From NCBI GenBank assembly GCA_040226215.1, contig JAVKFF010000215.1, positions 1 through 14,971 on the forward strand: 14,971 nucleotides of DNA, given 5' to 3'. This DNA is from JAVKFF01 sp040226215. Lineage in GTDB: Bacteria > Pseudomonadota > Alphaproteobacteria > DSM-16000 > Inquilinaceae. Made by a program: the position numbers and the translations under genes. Below, in pieces: positions 6,622-13,813 of this stretch (position 1 is the stretch's first letter; every line of letters starts with the position of its first letter). Below the pieces are notes generated by a model. The model was not told the DNA's origin. It did not search any database and saw only the letters and a program-made list of their open reading frames with translations.

Positions 6622-7996
6622 ATTTCTCTCGGTACCTCTTGACGATCCTGAGGGCGAAGACATTCAGGAACAAGGTGATCACGAACAGCATCAGTCCCAG
6701 CGCGAAGGCCGAGAGCGTCTTGGCGCTGTCGAAGGCGGTGTCGCCGGTCAGATTGGCGACGATCTGGACCGTGACGGTGGTGACCGCCTCGAAGGGGTTG
6801 GCGGTCAGATTTGCGGCCAGGCCGGCTGCCATGACCACGATCATGGTCTCGCCGATGGCCCGGCTGACCGCCAGCAGGAAGGCGCCGACGATGCCCGGCA
6901 GCGCGGCCGGCAGGATCACCTGCCGGATGGTCTCGGACTTGGTGGCGCCGAGGCCCGAGGAGCCGTCGCGCAGCGCTTGCGGTACGGCGTTCATCACGTC
7001 GTCGGACAGCGAGGAGACGAAGGGGATGATCATCACCCCCATGACGAGGCCGGCGGAGATCGCGCTGTTGGCGGCGATGTCGATGCCGATCGACAGGCCG
7101 AGGTCGCGAAAGAACGGCGCGACGGTCAGCACCGCGAAGAAGCCGTAGACCACAGTCGGGATGCCGGCCAGGATCTCCAGGATCGGCTTGACCGTGCCGC
7201 GCACCCGGCGGGGTGCGTATTCCGACAGGTAGATGGCGCTCAGCAGTCCGATCGGGCCGGCTACCAGCATGGCGATGGTGGCGATCAGCAGGGTGCCGGA
7301 GAACACCGGTATCGCGCCGAAGGCGCCCGAGGAGCCGACCTGGTCCTCGCGGATCGCCGTCTGTGGGCTCCAGTCGAGGCCGAAGATGAAGTCGAGTGGC
7401 GAATAGCGCTCGAAGAAGCGCAGGCTCTCGAAGAACAGGGACAGCACGATGCCGAAGGTCGTCAGGATGGCGATGGCCGAGCAGACGATCATCGCGATGC
7501 GCACGATACGCTCCACCCGGTTGCGGGCGTAAAAACCGACCATGATCCGGCGGTGGGCGAGCGCCAGGCCGATCAGGGCCAGGACGAGCACGATCGTCAC
7601 GGCGATCCAGTCAGCCGTTGCCGACAGGGTGTTCATGTACGACGCGGCCTCGACGATCACCGGGTCGTCGGAGACGAAGCCGACGCCGGCCGCCGTGTTC
7701 TTGATCGAAGCGAGGGCGAGGGATAACTCGGAACTGGTCAGCCCCTCGCTGAACGCGGCCGGCAGGCTGTTCATGACCAAGGTATCGATCACCGTCTGGC
7801 CGATAAGCAGCCAGAAGACGAACAGCAGCAGCGCCGGCACGCCAGCCCAGATGGCGACGAAGTAGCCGTGATAGCTGGGTAGCGAGTGCAGCGCTGAGCG
7901 CCGTCCCGAGGCCACCGATACCGCCCGCGTGCGACCCATCCAGTAGCCGACCGCCGAGAGCACGAGAAGGATGCCGAACGTCAGGGAGGGGGACAT
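6614..7996 (-). CDS. pstC: Phosphate ABC transporter permease PstC
   Basis: This 460-residue permease forms the phosphate channel with PstA. Hydrophobic segments lie at about 4-21, 45-66, 130-148 and 165-188. The transporter core follows from about 230, with LLSAIYLSEYAP, EILAGIPTVVYGFFAVL and the coupling loop LRDGSSGLGATKSETIRQV (342-360), then LPAALPGIVGAFLLAVSRAIGETM. It is longer than E. coli PstC because of an N-terminal multi-helix extension found in many proteobacterial homologues. The start is the ATG at 7994-7996 (MSPSLTFGILL). The frame stays open upstream to 8164, but that would run into pstS and encodes a non-conserved Arg-rich stretch. No strong Shine-Dalgarno is present. The last 8 bp overlap pstA. 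Confidence 0.96.
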   Translation of the reverse strand: MSPSLTFGILLVLSAVGYWMGRTRAVSVASGRRSALHSLPSYHGYFVAIWAGVPALLLFVFWLLIGQTVIDTLVMNSLPAAFSEGLTSSELSLALASIKNTAAGVGFVSDDPVIVEAASYMNTLSATADWIAVTIVLVLALIGLALAHRRIMVGFYARNRVERIVRIAMIVCSAIAILTTFGIVLSLFFESLRFFERYSPLDFIFGLDWSPQTAIREDQVGSSGAFGAIPVFSGTLLIATIAMLVAGPIGLLSAIYLSEYAPRRVRGTVKPILEILAGIPTVVYGFFAVLTVAPFFRDLGLSIGIDIAANSAISAGLVMGVMIIPFVSSLSDDVMNAVPQALRDGSSGLGATKSETIRQVILPAALPGIVGAFLLAVSRAIGETMIVVMAAGLAANLTANPFEAVTTVTVQIVANLTGDTAFDSAKTLSAFALGLMLFVITLFLNVFALRIVKRYREKYD

Positions 7997-8028
7997 CGAT
8001 GGCTGCTCGCTGCTGGTTCTTAGCTGGA

Positions 8029-8062
8029 GATGGCGAGACGCATACCGACGCGCCTCGCCATC
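8029..8062 (-). promoter_or_regulatory. Intercistronic stem-loop between pstS and pstC (proximal to pstC)
   Basis: GATGGCGAG (8029-8037) and CTCGCCATC (8054-8062) are perfect 9-bp inverted arms. After one mismatch, three more pairs (CGC with GCG) extend the stem towards an 8-nt loop. No T tract follows on the - strand, so it is not a simple intrinsic terminator. A structure here could protect the pstS 3' end or reduce read-through into pstC. Confidence 0.6.
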
Positions 8063-8073
8063 ACGCCATTGCC

Positions 8074-8092
8074 CGGCGGCGATCGGCCGCCG
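8074..8092 (-). promoter_or_regulatory. Intercistronic stem-loop between pstS and pstC (proximal to pstS)
   Basis: CGGCGGC (8074-8080) and GCCGCCG (8086-8092) form a perfect 7-bp stem with the loop GATCG. It lies 16 bp past the pstS stop, in transcription order just before the second stem-loop at 8029-8062. It lacks a U run. Confidence 0.55.
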
Positions 8093-8108
8093 TCGCGGAC
8101 TGTCTTGG

Positions 8109-9152
8109 TTACATGTAGCGGTCCATGTGGACGGCGCCGCGCACCGCCTCGCGGGTCTCCTCACGCACCGCCTCGGGGGCCGGCACCAGGCCGATCTCCT
8201 GCAGGTAGCCGCCGGGGCCGATGGCTTCCTCGCTGGTGGCTTCCTCGATGAACTCCTCGAGGCCCGGGATCACGCCGCGATGAGCGTTCTTGAAGTAGAG
8301 GAAGATCGGCCGGGACACCGGATAGGAGAAGTCGGCGATGGTGTCCTCGGTCGGCGTCACGCCGTTGACCATGTTGACCGCCAGCGTGTCCTGGTTCTCG
8401 AAGAAGAACGAGTAGCCGAATATGCCGTAGGTGGTCGGGTCGCTGTTCAGGCGCTGCACGATCAGGTTGTCGTTCTCGCCGGCCTCGATGAAGCGGCCGT
8501 CCTCGCGCATACGCTGGCAGACCTCCTCGAACCGCTCCTCGTTGCTGTCCTCCAGGGCGGCGATGGCGGGCCACTCCTCGCAGCCGGCCTCCATGACCAG
8601 TTCGACCCAGGCGTCGCGGGTGCCGGAGGTCGGCGGCGGGCCGAACACCTGGATCTCGACATCCGGATAGGACCCGTCGATGTCCGACCAGTTGACGTAC
8701 GGGTTCTCGACGACTTCGCCGTCGACCTCGACCTCGGCAGCCAGGGCCTGGTGCAGGTCGGCGAGCGTGATGTCGAACACCTCGCCCTCGCGGGAAACCG
8801 CCAGCGACAGGCCGTCATAGCCCAGCAGCAGCTCGGAGATCTCGGTCACGCCGTTGGTGGCGCACAGCTCGTACTCGTTCTGGGTCATCGGCCGCGAGGC
8901 GCCGGTTGCGTCGGCCTGGTCGACGCCGACGCCCTGGCAGAAGATCTGCATGCCGCCGCCGGTGCCGGTCGACTCGACGACGGGAGCCGGGCTGCCGGTG
9001 AGGCTGGCGAACTGCTCGGCCATCAGGGTCGAGTACGGGAACACGGTCGAGGAGCCGACGACGCGAATCTGTTCGCGCGATTGGGCCTGGGCGGCCGAGG
9101 CGACCAGTGCGACGGCTGCCGTCATCGTCGTGGCGATGAAGAGATTTTTCAT
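8109..9152 (-). CDS. pstS: Periplasmic phosphate-binding protein PstS
   Basis: The 347-residue solute-binding protein captures phosphate in the periplasm and delivers it to PstCA. A Sec signal peptide is clear: MKNLF, a hydrophobic core, then cleavage after AQA at residue 23. Phosphate-contacting loops typical of PstS are visible: GSSTVFPY (33-40), TGTGGGMQ (62-69), the DATGASR segment (81-87) and PTSGTRDAW (174-182). YGIFGYSFFFEN (242-253) and YPVSRPIFLYFK are further family motifs. Length is in the normal range. GGAG lies about 10 nt before the ATG. The gene is followed by a 112-bp gap with two stem-loops and then pstC. A candidate Pho box array lies about 170-205 bp upstream. Confidence 0.97.
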   Translation of the reverse strand: MKNLFIATTMTAAVALVASAAQAQSREQIRVVGSSTVFPYSTLMAEQFASLTGSPAPVVESTGTGGGMQIFCQGVGVDQADATGASRPMTQNEYELCATNGVTEISELLLGYDGLSLAVSREGEVFDITLADLHQALAAEVEVDGEVVENPYVNWSDIDGSYPDVEIQVFGPPPTSGTRDAWVELVMEAGCEEWPAIAALEDSNEERFEEVCQRMREDGRFIEAGENDNLIVQRLNSDPTTYGIFGYSFFFENQDTLAVNMVNGVTPTEDTIADFSYPVSRPIFLYFKNAHRGVIPGLEEFIEEATSEEAIGPGGYLQEIGLVPAPEAVREETREAVRGAVHMDRYM

Positions 9153-9302
9153 GGTTCAAGAGCTCCGCTCATTGAGTGGTCGCGAATGCGAATGGCGAAT
9201 CGCGGCAGGCGGTGTCGGCCGGGCCCATTCGGACCCCCACCGGCCGCTCGGCGCCGGCCGTGCGTTGCCGCCGGTCGGACGAGCCCCCGGCGGAACGTCG
9301 CG

Positions 9303-9358
9303 ACCCTATCCGTGGGCGGCGATGGTTTTACGACAGTTGAGTTACGAAAATGTTACGG
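9303..9358 (-). promoter_or_regulatory. Candidate Pho box array and pstS promoter
   Basis: On the - strand four 7-bp half-sites recur every 11 bp with AT-rich 4-bp spacers: CCGTAAC (9358-9352), TCGTAAC (9347-9341), CTGTCGT (9336-9330) and CCATCGC (9325-9319), with spacers ATTT, TCAA and AAAA. The third is one base from the CTGTCAT half-site, and the fourth is poor. Ten bp after the fourth lies TAGGGT (9308-9303), a weak -10. The 10-bp distance is the one known for E. coli pstS. Transcription would start near 9296, giving a GC-rich leader of about 140 nt. The half-site periodicity is seen directly; PhoB binding is inferred. Confidence 0.6.
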
Positions 9359-9406
9359 CGTTCTGCAGGGCCCGCACGGCCGGCATGCGCTCGTCGCCAG
9401 GCCCGG

Positions 9407-10861
9407 CTACTCGGCCGCCGCGCGCGCCCCTTCGGCCAGGGGCAGCAGCACGGTGAAACGGCTGCCGCGGCCGATCTCGCTGTCGATGATCAGCCGGCCA
9501 CGATGGCGGCTGATGATGTGCTTGACGATGGCGAGGCCGAGGCCGGTGCCGCCCAGCGTACGCGAACGCGCGGTGTCGACGCGGAAGAAGCGCTCGGTGA
9601 GGCGCGGGATGTGCTCGCGCGGGATGCCGGGCCCGCGGTCGATCACGGCGATGGCGACCATCGGCCGGCGGCCGGAGCGGTCGACGCCGCCCTCGATACG
9701 CACCGGCTTGCCCTCGCCGCCATACTTGACCGCGTTGTCGACCAGGTTCTGGAAGACCTGGGCCAGCTGGTCCTCGTCGCCGGTGACCAGCGGCAGATCG
9801 GCGGGCAGGTCGATCTCGATCGGCGTGCGGCGCCTCTGGGCGGTGAGCTCCAGCGCCGTGGCGGTACGTTCGACGATGGCCGAAAGATTGATCGCGGCGG
9901 TCGGCGGCGTGTGCTCGTCCTGCTCGATGCGCGACAGCGACATCAGGTCGGCGACCAGCCGGTTCATGCGGTTGGCCTGGTCGGTCATGATGGCGAGAAA
10001 GCGCTCGCGTGCCTCCGGGTCGTCGCGTGCCGGGCCGCGCACGGTCTCCAGGAAGCCCATCAGGGCGGACAGCGGGGTACGCAGTTCGTGGCTGGCATTG
10101 GCGACGAAGTCGGAGCGCAGCTGGTCGTTGCGCTTCATCGCGGTGATGTCGTGAAAGGCGAGCAGCGCCACCGGCCCTTCGCCACCGCCATCCACGCCCG
10201 CCTCCTCCCGTTCGCCGTGCCTCCCGGTGCGGCGCGAGGTGTCGCCGAAAGTCTGGACGGAGACCTCGAAGACGCGCTCGACCGGCACCCGCTGCGTGAA
10301 CTCGACGGCCTCGGCCCGACCGCCGGCGATCACCCGGTCGACGGCGCTCAACACCTCCGGGTGGCGTACCACGGCGGACAGATCGCGTCCCGCCATGTGA
10401 TCGCCGAACAGACCGCGCGCGGCGCCGTTGACGCGCGCCACGGTGCGATCGGCATCGATCAGGATCAGCGGATCCTTGAGCGCGTTGAGGATGGCGTTGG
10501 CGTTGTCGAGCGCCCGCTGCCGCGCCCGGTCGCGCCGGCGCCAGGTGCGGAAGAGCTGGGTCAGCGAGAGCGCCAGGCGGCGGGCCCGCTCGCCGGTCAT
10601 CTCCGGCGCCCGGGGCAGGGACGCCTCGGCGGATAGCGGGTCGAGCCCGGAGATGGCGGCGATATAGGCGTCGACCTTGGCCATGTCGGTGGCGTGAGTG
10701 GCCAATGCCGCGAACAGCGCAGCCCAGATGACGACGCCGGCCGTGAGCGCAAGGGCCGGGTGCAGGCCCGACCAGATGGCCAGCGCGGCCAGCCCGAGCA
10801 GGATGGGGGCGCTGACCAGCAGGGCGGTACCGGCGATTCGGGCGATGGAGAGGCGCGGCAT
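9407..10861 (-). CDS. phoR: Phosphate regulon sensor histidine kinase PhoR
   Basis: This 484-residue membrane kinase phosphorylates PhoB under phosphate limitation. Two hydrophobic segments near the N-terminus (about 11-31 and 37-56) are separated by only a few residues, so there is almost no periplasmic sensor, as expected for PhoR. A PAS-like domain follows (about 122-240, ILNALKDPLILIDADRTVARVN). The H-box is SHELRTPLSALMGF with H258. The ATPase motifs are the N-box QNLVDNAVKYGG (371-382), G1 DRGPGI (408-413), F-box RFFRVD and G2 GGTGLGLAIVKH (437-448). All key residues are present. The start is ATG at 10861; a GTG one codon upstream is better spaced from AGGA and is a fair alternative. 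The gene lies 254 bp upstream of pstS on the same strand and ends with TAG. Confidence 0.95.
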   Translation of the reverse strand: MPRLSIARIAGTALLVSAPILLGLAALAIWSGLHPALALTAGVVIWAALFAALATHATDMAKVDAYIAAISGLDPLSAEASLPRAPEMTGERARRLALSLTQLFRTWRRRDRARQRALDNANAILNALKDPLILIDADRTVARVNGAARGLFGDHMAGRDLSAVVRHPEVLSAVDRVIAGGRAEAVEFTQRVPVERVFEVSVQTFGDTSRRTGRHGEREEAGVDGGGEGPVALLAFHDITAMKRNDQLRSDFVANASHELRTPLSALMGFLETVRGPARDDPEARERFLAIMTDQANRMNRLVADLMSLSRIEQDEHTPPTAAINLSAIVERTATALELTAQRRRTPIEIDLPADLPLVTGDEDQLAQVFQNLVDNAVKYGGEGKPVRIEGGVDRSGRRPMVAIAVIDRGPGIPREHIPRLTERFFRVDTARSRTLGGTGLGLAIVKHIISRHRGRLIIDSEIGRGSRFTVLLPLAEGARAAAE

Positions 10862-10913
10862 CACGGCACCGGAGTCCTGGAGCGGTCCTGACCAGTTGTC
10901 GAACGGATCGGAC

Positions 10914-10948
10914 CCGCTCCCGCAGGTGTCCGGAACGACCGGGAGCGG
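10914..10948. repeat. 9-bp inverted repeat upstream of phoR
   Basis: CCGCTCCCG (10914-10922) and CGGGAGCGG (10940-10948) are perfect inverted arms around a 17-nt loop, 53-87 bp before the phoR start. There is no T tract in either direction. It may be a leader hairpin or an operator dyad; nothing visible decides between them. Confidence 0.5.
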
Positions 10949-10998
10949 CAGCGGTCCACTTTATCGAAAATGGCGGCAGGCGCGGATTCGCGCAACCG

Positions 10999-11016
10999 GT
11001 TCATGAAACCTTCATC
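10999..11016 (+). promoter_or_regulatory. Possible Pho box upstream of phoR
   Basis: GTTCATG (10999-11005), spacer AAAC and CTTCATC (11010-11016) form an 18-bp direct repeat with the 7-4-7 layout of a Pho box and the shared core TTCAT. The orientation reads away from phoR, and no -10 is seen at the expected distance on either strand, so a regulatory role for phoR is tentative. It lies about 140 bp before the phoR start. Confidence 0.35.
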
Positions 11017-11076
11017 AGGACGGCGGGCAGGACCACGGGGCGCGAGGCGCGAGGTGCCCTGGCGGGCGCCGGCGCG

Positions 11077-11541
11077 TCAGTTCTCGTCATTCGCCTCGGC
11101 GAAGCGGGCGCTGACCTCGCCGACCACGCGGGCGGCGGTGGCCAGGGCGCCGGGGTCGAAGCCGGTCGACAGGTCGTCCATCGCCGCGACCAGCACCGCC
11201 TCGATCTCGGCGAAGCGCTTCTCGCCGGCGGCGGAGATCTCCAGCAGTGTCTCGCCGGCCGCGGCCGGCCCCCCGTTCCGGTGCACGAAGGCTTCGCGCT
11301 CCAGCCCGATGACGGCTGCCTCGACGCGCTGGCGCGGCAGCGGCCCGGTATCCGCCAGCTCGTCCAGGCTCTGCGGGCCGTCGGCGACCAGCGCGCGTAG
11401 CACGCACCAGTCGTCGCGAGTCTCCTCCGCGATACCCAGTGGGGCGGACTCGTCGAGCCGTCTCCGGGCGAGGAGCAGCGCCACGATCAGGTCGTAGAAC
11501 GCCTCGCCTGCCGGGTGGCGGTGCTGTCCCTCGGTCGCCAT
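11077..11541 (-). CDS. MarR-like winged-helix transcriptional regulator
   Basis: The 154-residue protein has the MarR outline. An N-terminal helical region (FYDLIVALLLARRRLD) is followed by a winged helix-turn-helix (about 45-105: WCVLRALVADGPQSLDELADTGPLPRQRVEAAVIGLEREAFVHRN, then the wing ETLLEISAAGEKRF). A C-terminal dimerisation helix follows (about 110-150). The usual basic residues of the recognition helix are partly there (PRQRVEAAV). The ligand and target are unknown. The gene starts 16 bp after the maeB stop on the same strand and probably shares its transcript. No good Shine-Dalgarno precedes its ATG, so coupling to maeB translation is plausible. It is followed by 212 bp before phoR. 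Confidence 0.65.
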   Translation of the reverse strand: MATEGQHRHPAGEAFYDLIVALLLARRRLDESAPLGIAEETRDDWCVLRALVADGPQSLDELADTGPLPRQRVEAAVIGLEREAFVHRNGGPAAAGETLLEISAAGEKRFAEIEAVLVAAMDDLSTGFDPGALATAARVVGEVSARFAEANDEN

Positions 11542-11557
11542 GGCGCCGGCCGCCGCG

Positions 11558-12925
11558 CTAGCTGCCAGCCTCGCGCGCCGCCAGGGCGGCGGCGGTGACG
11601 ATCTCGTTCACGGTGGCCCCCATCTGCACCACCTGCGCCGGCTTTTCCAATCCGATCAACAGCGGACCAAGCAGGTTCGCACCGCCCATCTTCTGCAACA
11701 TCTTGGCGCCGATATTGGCGGCGTGCAGCGCCGGCATGATCAGCACGTTGGCGGCACCGGAGAGCCGGCAGAAGGGGTAGAGCTGATGCATCAGATTGGC
11801 GTCGAGCGCCACCTCGGCCGACATCTCGCCATCGTACTCGAAATCCAGGTTCATGCCGTCGAGCACCGCAACCGCGTCGCGCACGTGCTGCGCGCGCTCG
11901 CGCATGGGCTGACCGAAATTCGAGAAGGAGAGCAGCGCGATGCGCGGCTCGACCCCCATCTGGCGGACGACGCGAGCGGTCTCGATGGTGATGTCGACGA
12001 GTTCCGCCACGCTCGGCCGCTCGTGCACCGTGGTGTCGGCGACGAAGACCGTGCGGCCCCGGCTCATCAGGATCGACAGGCCGAACAGCACGTGGTCGGG
12101 CTTGCGGTCGAGCACGCGCTCGATGTCCTCGAAGCTGACCGAGAAGGAACGCGTCAGGCCGGTCACCATGGCGTCGGCGTCGCCCATCGCCACCATGCAG
12201 GCGGCGAACACGTTGCGGTTCTGGTTGACCATGCGCTGGGCGTCGCGCAGCAGCGTCCCCTGGCGCTGCAGGCGGCGGTAGACATAGTCGCGGTAGCGCT
12301 CGTTGTGCTTGCTCACCGCCGCGTTCTGGATCTCGATCGGTTCGATGCCTTCCAGGCCGAGCGCCTTCATGGAGTCCCGGATGCGCTCCTCGCGGCCGAT
12401 CAGCACCGGTTCGCCATAGCCGGCGTTGCGGTAGGCGATGGCGGCGCGGATGGTGCGCTCCTCCTCGCCCTCGGCGAAGACCACGCGCTTGGGATTGTTG
12501 CGCACCTGCTGCAGCACGAATTGCAGGCTGTCGACCGTCGGGTCGAGGCGGGAGGACAGCTCCTCCCGATAGGCCAGCATGTCCTCGATCGGCCGGCCGG
12601 CGACGCCGCTGTCCATCGCCGCCTGGGCGACGGCCGAGGGCACGGCGGAGATCAGGCGCGGGTCGAAGGGCACGGGGATGATGTATTCCGGGCCGTAGCG
12701 CAGCCGCCGGCCGGAATAGGCGGCGTCCACCTCGTCGGGCACATCCTCGCGGGCCAGCGCCGCCAGGGCCTCCGCCGCGGCGATCTTCATGGCCTCGTTG
12801 ATGGTGCTGGCCCGGACGTCCAGCGCGCCGCGGAAGATATAGGGGAAGCCCAGCACGTTGTTGACCTGGTTGGGATAGTCCGAGCGGCCGGTCGCGACGA
12901 TGGCGTCGCGGCGCACCTCGGCCAC
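11558..12925 (-). CDS. MaeB C-terminal part: rest of the malic enzyme domain plus phosphotransacetylase-like domain
   Basis: The frame is open for 455 codons after the TAG. The first about 100 residues finish the malic enzyme domain (RRDAIVATGRSDYPNQVNNVLGFP, then IFRGALDVRA). The remaining about 320 form a phosphotransacetylase-like domain (VVFAEGEEERTIRAA, MGDADAMVTGLTRS, SNFGQPMRER, DGEMSAEVAL, NVLIMPALHAANIG). In MaeB this domain is thought to bind acetyl-CoA or related effectors and control oligomer state rather than make acetyl phosphate. If translated independently, the likeliest start is GTG at 12916-12914, because AGGAGG (12930-12925) lies 8 nt before it. The GTG at 12925 has no usable site. 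That Shine-Dalgarno match is a by-product of the Glu-Glu-Val codons and need not have a function. Confidence 0.7.
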   Translation of the reverse strand: MAEVRRDAIVATGRSDYPNQVNNVLGFPYIFRGALDVRASTINEAMKIAAAEALAALAREDVPDEVDAAYSGRRLRYGPEYIIPVPFDPRLISAVPSAVAQAAMDSGVAGRPIEDMLAYREELSSRLDPTVDSLQFVLQQVRNNPKRVVFAEGEEERTIRAAIAYRNAGYGEPVLIGREERIRDSMKALGLEGIEPIEIQNAAVSKHNERYRDYVYRRLQRQGTLLRDAQRMVNQNRNVFAACMVAMGDADAMVTGLTRSFSVSFEDIERVLDRKPDHVLFGLSILMSRGRTVFVADTTVHERPSVAELVDITIETARVVRQMGVEPRIALLSFSNFGQPMRERAQHVRDAVAVLDGMNLDFEYDGEMSAEVALDANLMHQLYPFCRLSGAANVLIMPALHAANIGAKMLQKMGGANLLGPLLIGLEKPAQVVQMGATVNEIVTAAALAAREAGS

Positions 12926-12928
12926 CTC

Positions 12929-12931
12929 CTA
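12929..12931 (-). other. In-frame amber codon within maeB
   Basis: Plus-strand CTA here is read as TAG in the maeB frame. It is the only stop within a 751-codon frame, and it replaces a residue that is commonly Glu in the ITPEE segment of the family. TAG also ends the GNAT fusion, methyltransferase, phoR, maeB and glycine-zipper lipoprotein genes, so TAG is used as a normal stop in this genome. Confidence 0.9.
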
Positions 12932-13813
12932 CGGCGTGATCTCCGGGTCCGGGTTGGCCAGCGCGAAGATGATCGGCTTGTCGGCCATCGAGGCCACCAT
13001 CTCCGGCGTCACCGCGCCCTTGACCGACAGGCCGATGAAGACGTCCGTCCCCACCATCGCCTGCTCCAGGGTGCGGTGGTCGGTGGCCACGGCGTGGGCC
13101 GACTTCCACTGGTTCATGCCGACCTCCCGGCCCCGGTGGATCACGCCCTTGCTGTCGCACAGCAACACCTGGTCGGCCGGCAGGCCCATCGACTTGAACA
13201 GCTCCACGCAGGCGATCGCCGCGGCGCCGGCACCGTTGATCACCATGCGCACATCCGCCCAGTCGCGGCCGGTCAGGTTCAGCGCGTTGATCAGGCCGGC
13301 CGCGGCGATGATCGCCGTGCCGTGCTGGTCGTCGTGGAAGACCGGGATGTCGAGCAGCTCGCGCAGCCGGGCCTCGATGACGAAGCAGACCGGCGCCTTG
13401 ATGTCCTCGAGATTGATGCCGCCGAAGGTCTTGCCGAGGAAGCGCACGCAGTTGACGAACTCGTCGACATCGGCCGTGTCGACCTCGAGGTCGATGCCGT
13501 CGACATCGGCGAAGCGCTTGAACAGCACCGCCTTGCCCTCCATCACCGGCTTGGAGGCCAGCGCGCCGAGATCGCCCAGGCCCAGGACCGCGGTGCCGTT
13601 GGAGATCACCGCCACGAGATTGCCCTTGGCCGTGTAATCGTAGGCGGTGGCCGGGTCGGCATGGATGCGCAGACAGGGTGCGGCGACGCCCGGCGAATAG
13701 GCCAGGGCCAGATCGCGCTGCGTGGTCAGCGGCTTTGTCGGGGTGATTTCCAGCTTGCCGGGCCGGCCGGCGGCGTGAAGGGTTAGCGCTTCTTCGTCGA
13801 GCGATCTGGCCAT
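12929..13813 (-). CDS. maeB: MaeB N-terminal part: malic enzyme catalytic region up to the in-frame stop
   Basis: These 294 residues hold the malic enzyme N-domain and the first half of the NAD(P)-binding domain. Catalytic and metal residues are present: Y39 (LALAYSPGVA), K94 (VMEGKAVLFKRF), the GINLEDI acidic motif (132-138), VFHDDQHGTA (158-167) and the nucleotide-binding GAGAAAIA loop (194-201). Translation ends at TAG in the loop just after ANPDPEITP, inside the nucleotide-binding fold. The fragment therefore lacks the GRSDYPNQ substrate-site Asn and is unlikely to work alone. The ATG at 13813 gives the usual family N-terminus (MARSLDEEALTLH), with a weak AGGA 13 nt upstream. The gene is divergent from the glycine-zipper lipoprotein gene. 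Confidence 0.85.
   Translation of the reverse strand: MARSLDEEALTLHAAGRPGKLEITPTKPLTTQRDLALAYSPGVAAPCLRIHADPATAYDYTAKGNLVAVISNGTAVLGLGDLGALASKPVMEGKAVLFKRFADVDGIDLEVDTADVDEFVNCVRFLGKTFGGINLEDIKAPVCFVIEARLRELLDIPVFHDDQHGTAIIAAAGLINALNLTGRDWADVRMVINGAGAAAIACVELFKSMGLPADQVLLCDSKGVIHRGREVGMNQWKSAHAVATDHRTLEQAMVGTDVFIGLSVKGAVTPEMVASMADKPIIFALANPDPEITP

Larger units (their letters stand above)
11558..13813 (-). pseudogene. maeB: NADP-dependent malic enzyme MaeB, interrupted by one in-frame TAG
   Basis: The full span would encode about 751 residues, close to E. coli MaeB (759). MaeB enzymes decarboxylate malate to pyruvate with NADP and carry a C-terminal phosphotransacetylase-like regulatory domain. 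The frame is intact from ATG 13813 to TAG 11558 except for a single TAG at 12931-12929. Conservation runs without a gap across the stop: FALANPDPEITP before it, EVAEVRRDAIVATGRSDYPNQVNN after it, exactly as in uninterrupted homologues, where this position is commonly Glu. One G-to-T change (GAG to TAG) would explain it. It could be a genuine recent nonsense mutation, a sequencing error or a suppressed codon; the two halves are listed separately. Confidence 0.85.

Noticed and set aside
5170..6642. A 490-codon + strand frame opposite pstA
   Set aside because: It is an antisense shadow. The composition (runs of Asp, Gln, His and Arg) is typical of the reverse of hydrophobic, GC-rich coding sequence.
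7997..8164. Upstream extension of pstC into pstS
   Set aside because: It would overlap the end of pstS and add an Arg-rich, non-conserved N-terminus. The ATG at 7996 begins the expected hydrophobic segment.
9182..9200. Three GCGAAT repeats upstream of pstS
   Set aside because: They are short and imperfectly spaced (one extra G), do not match a Pho box, and can arise by chance in a 254-bp gap.
7971..10154. A 727-codon + strand frame over pstS and phoR
   Set aside because: It is an antisense shadow of two confidently identified genes, with no motifs of its own.
12929..12931. TAG recoding (pyrrolysine or a reassigned amber codon) in maeB
   Set aside because: TAG is the terminal stop of at least five genes in this window, no downstream recoding element is recognisable, and the site commonly carries Glu in the family, so a point change or sequencing error is simpler.
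11540..13786. A 748-codon open frame on the + strand opposite maeB
   Set aside because: It is an antisense shadow of the malic enzyme gene. High GC removes stops, and the translation is rich in His, Arg, Asp and Ala with no recognisable motif.
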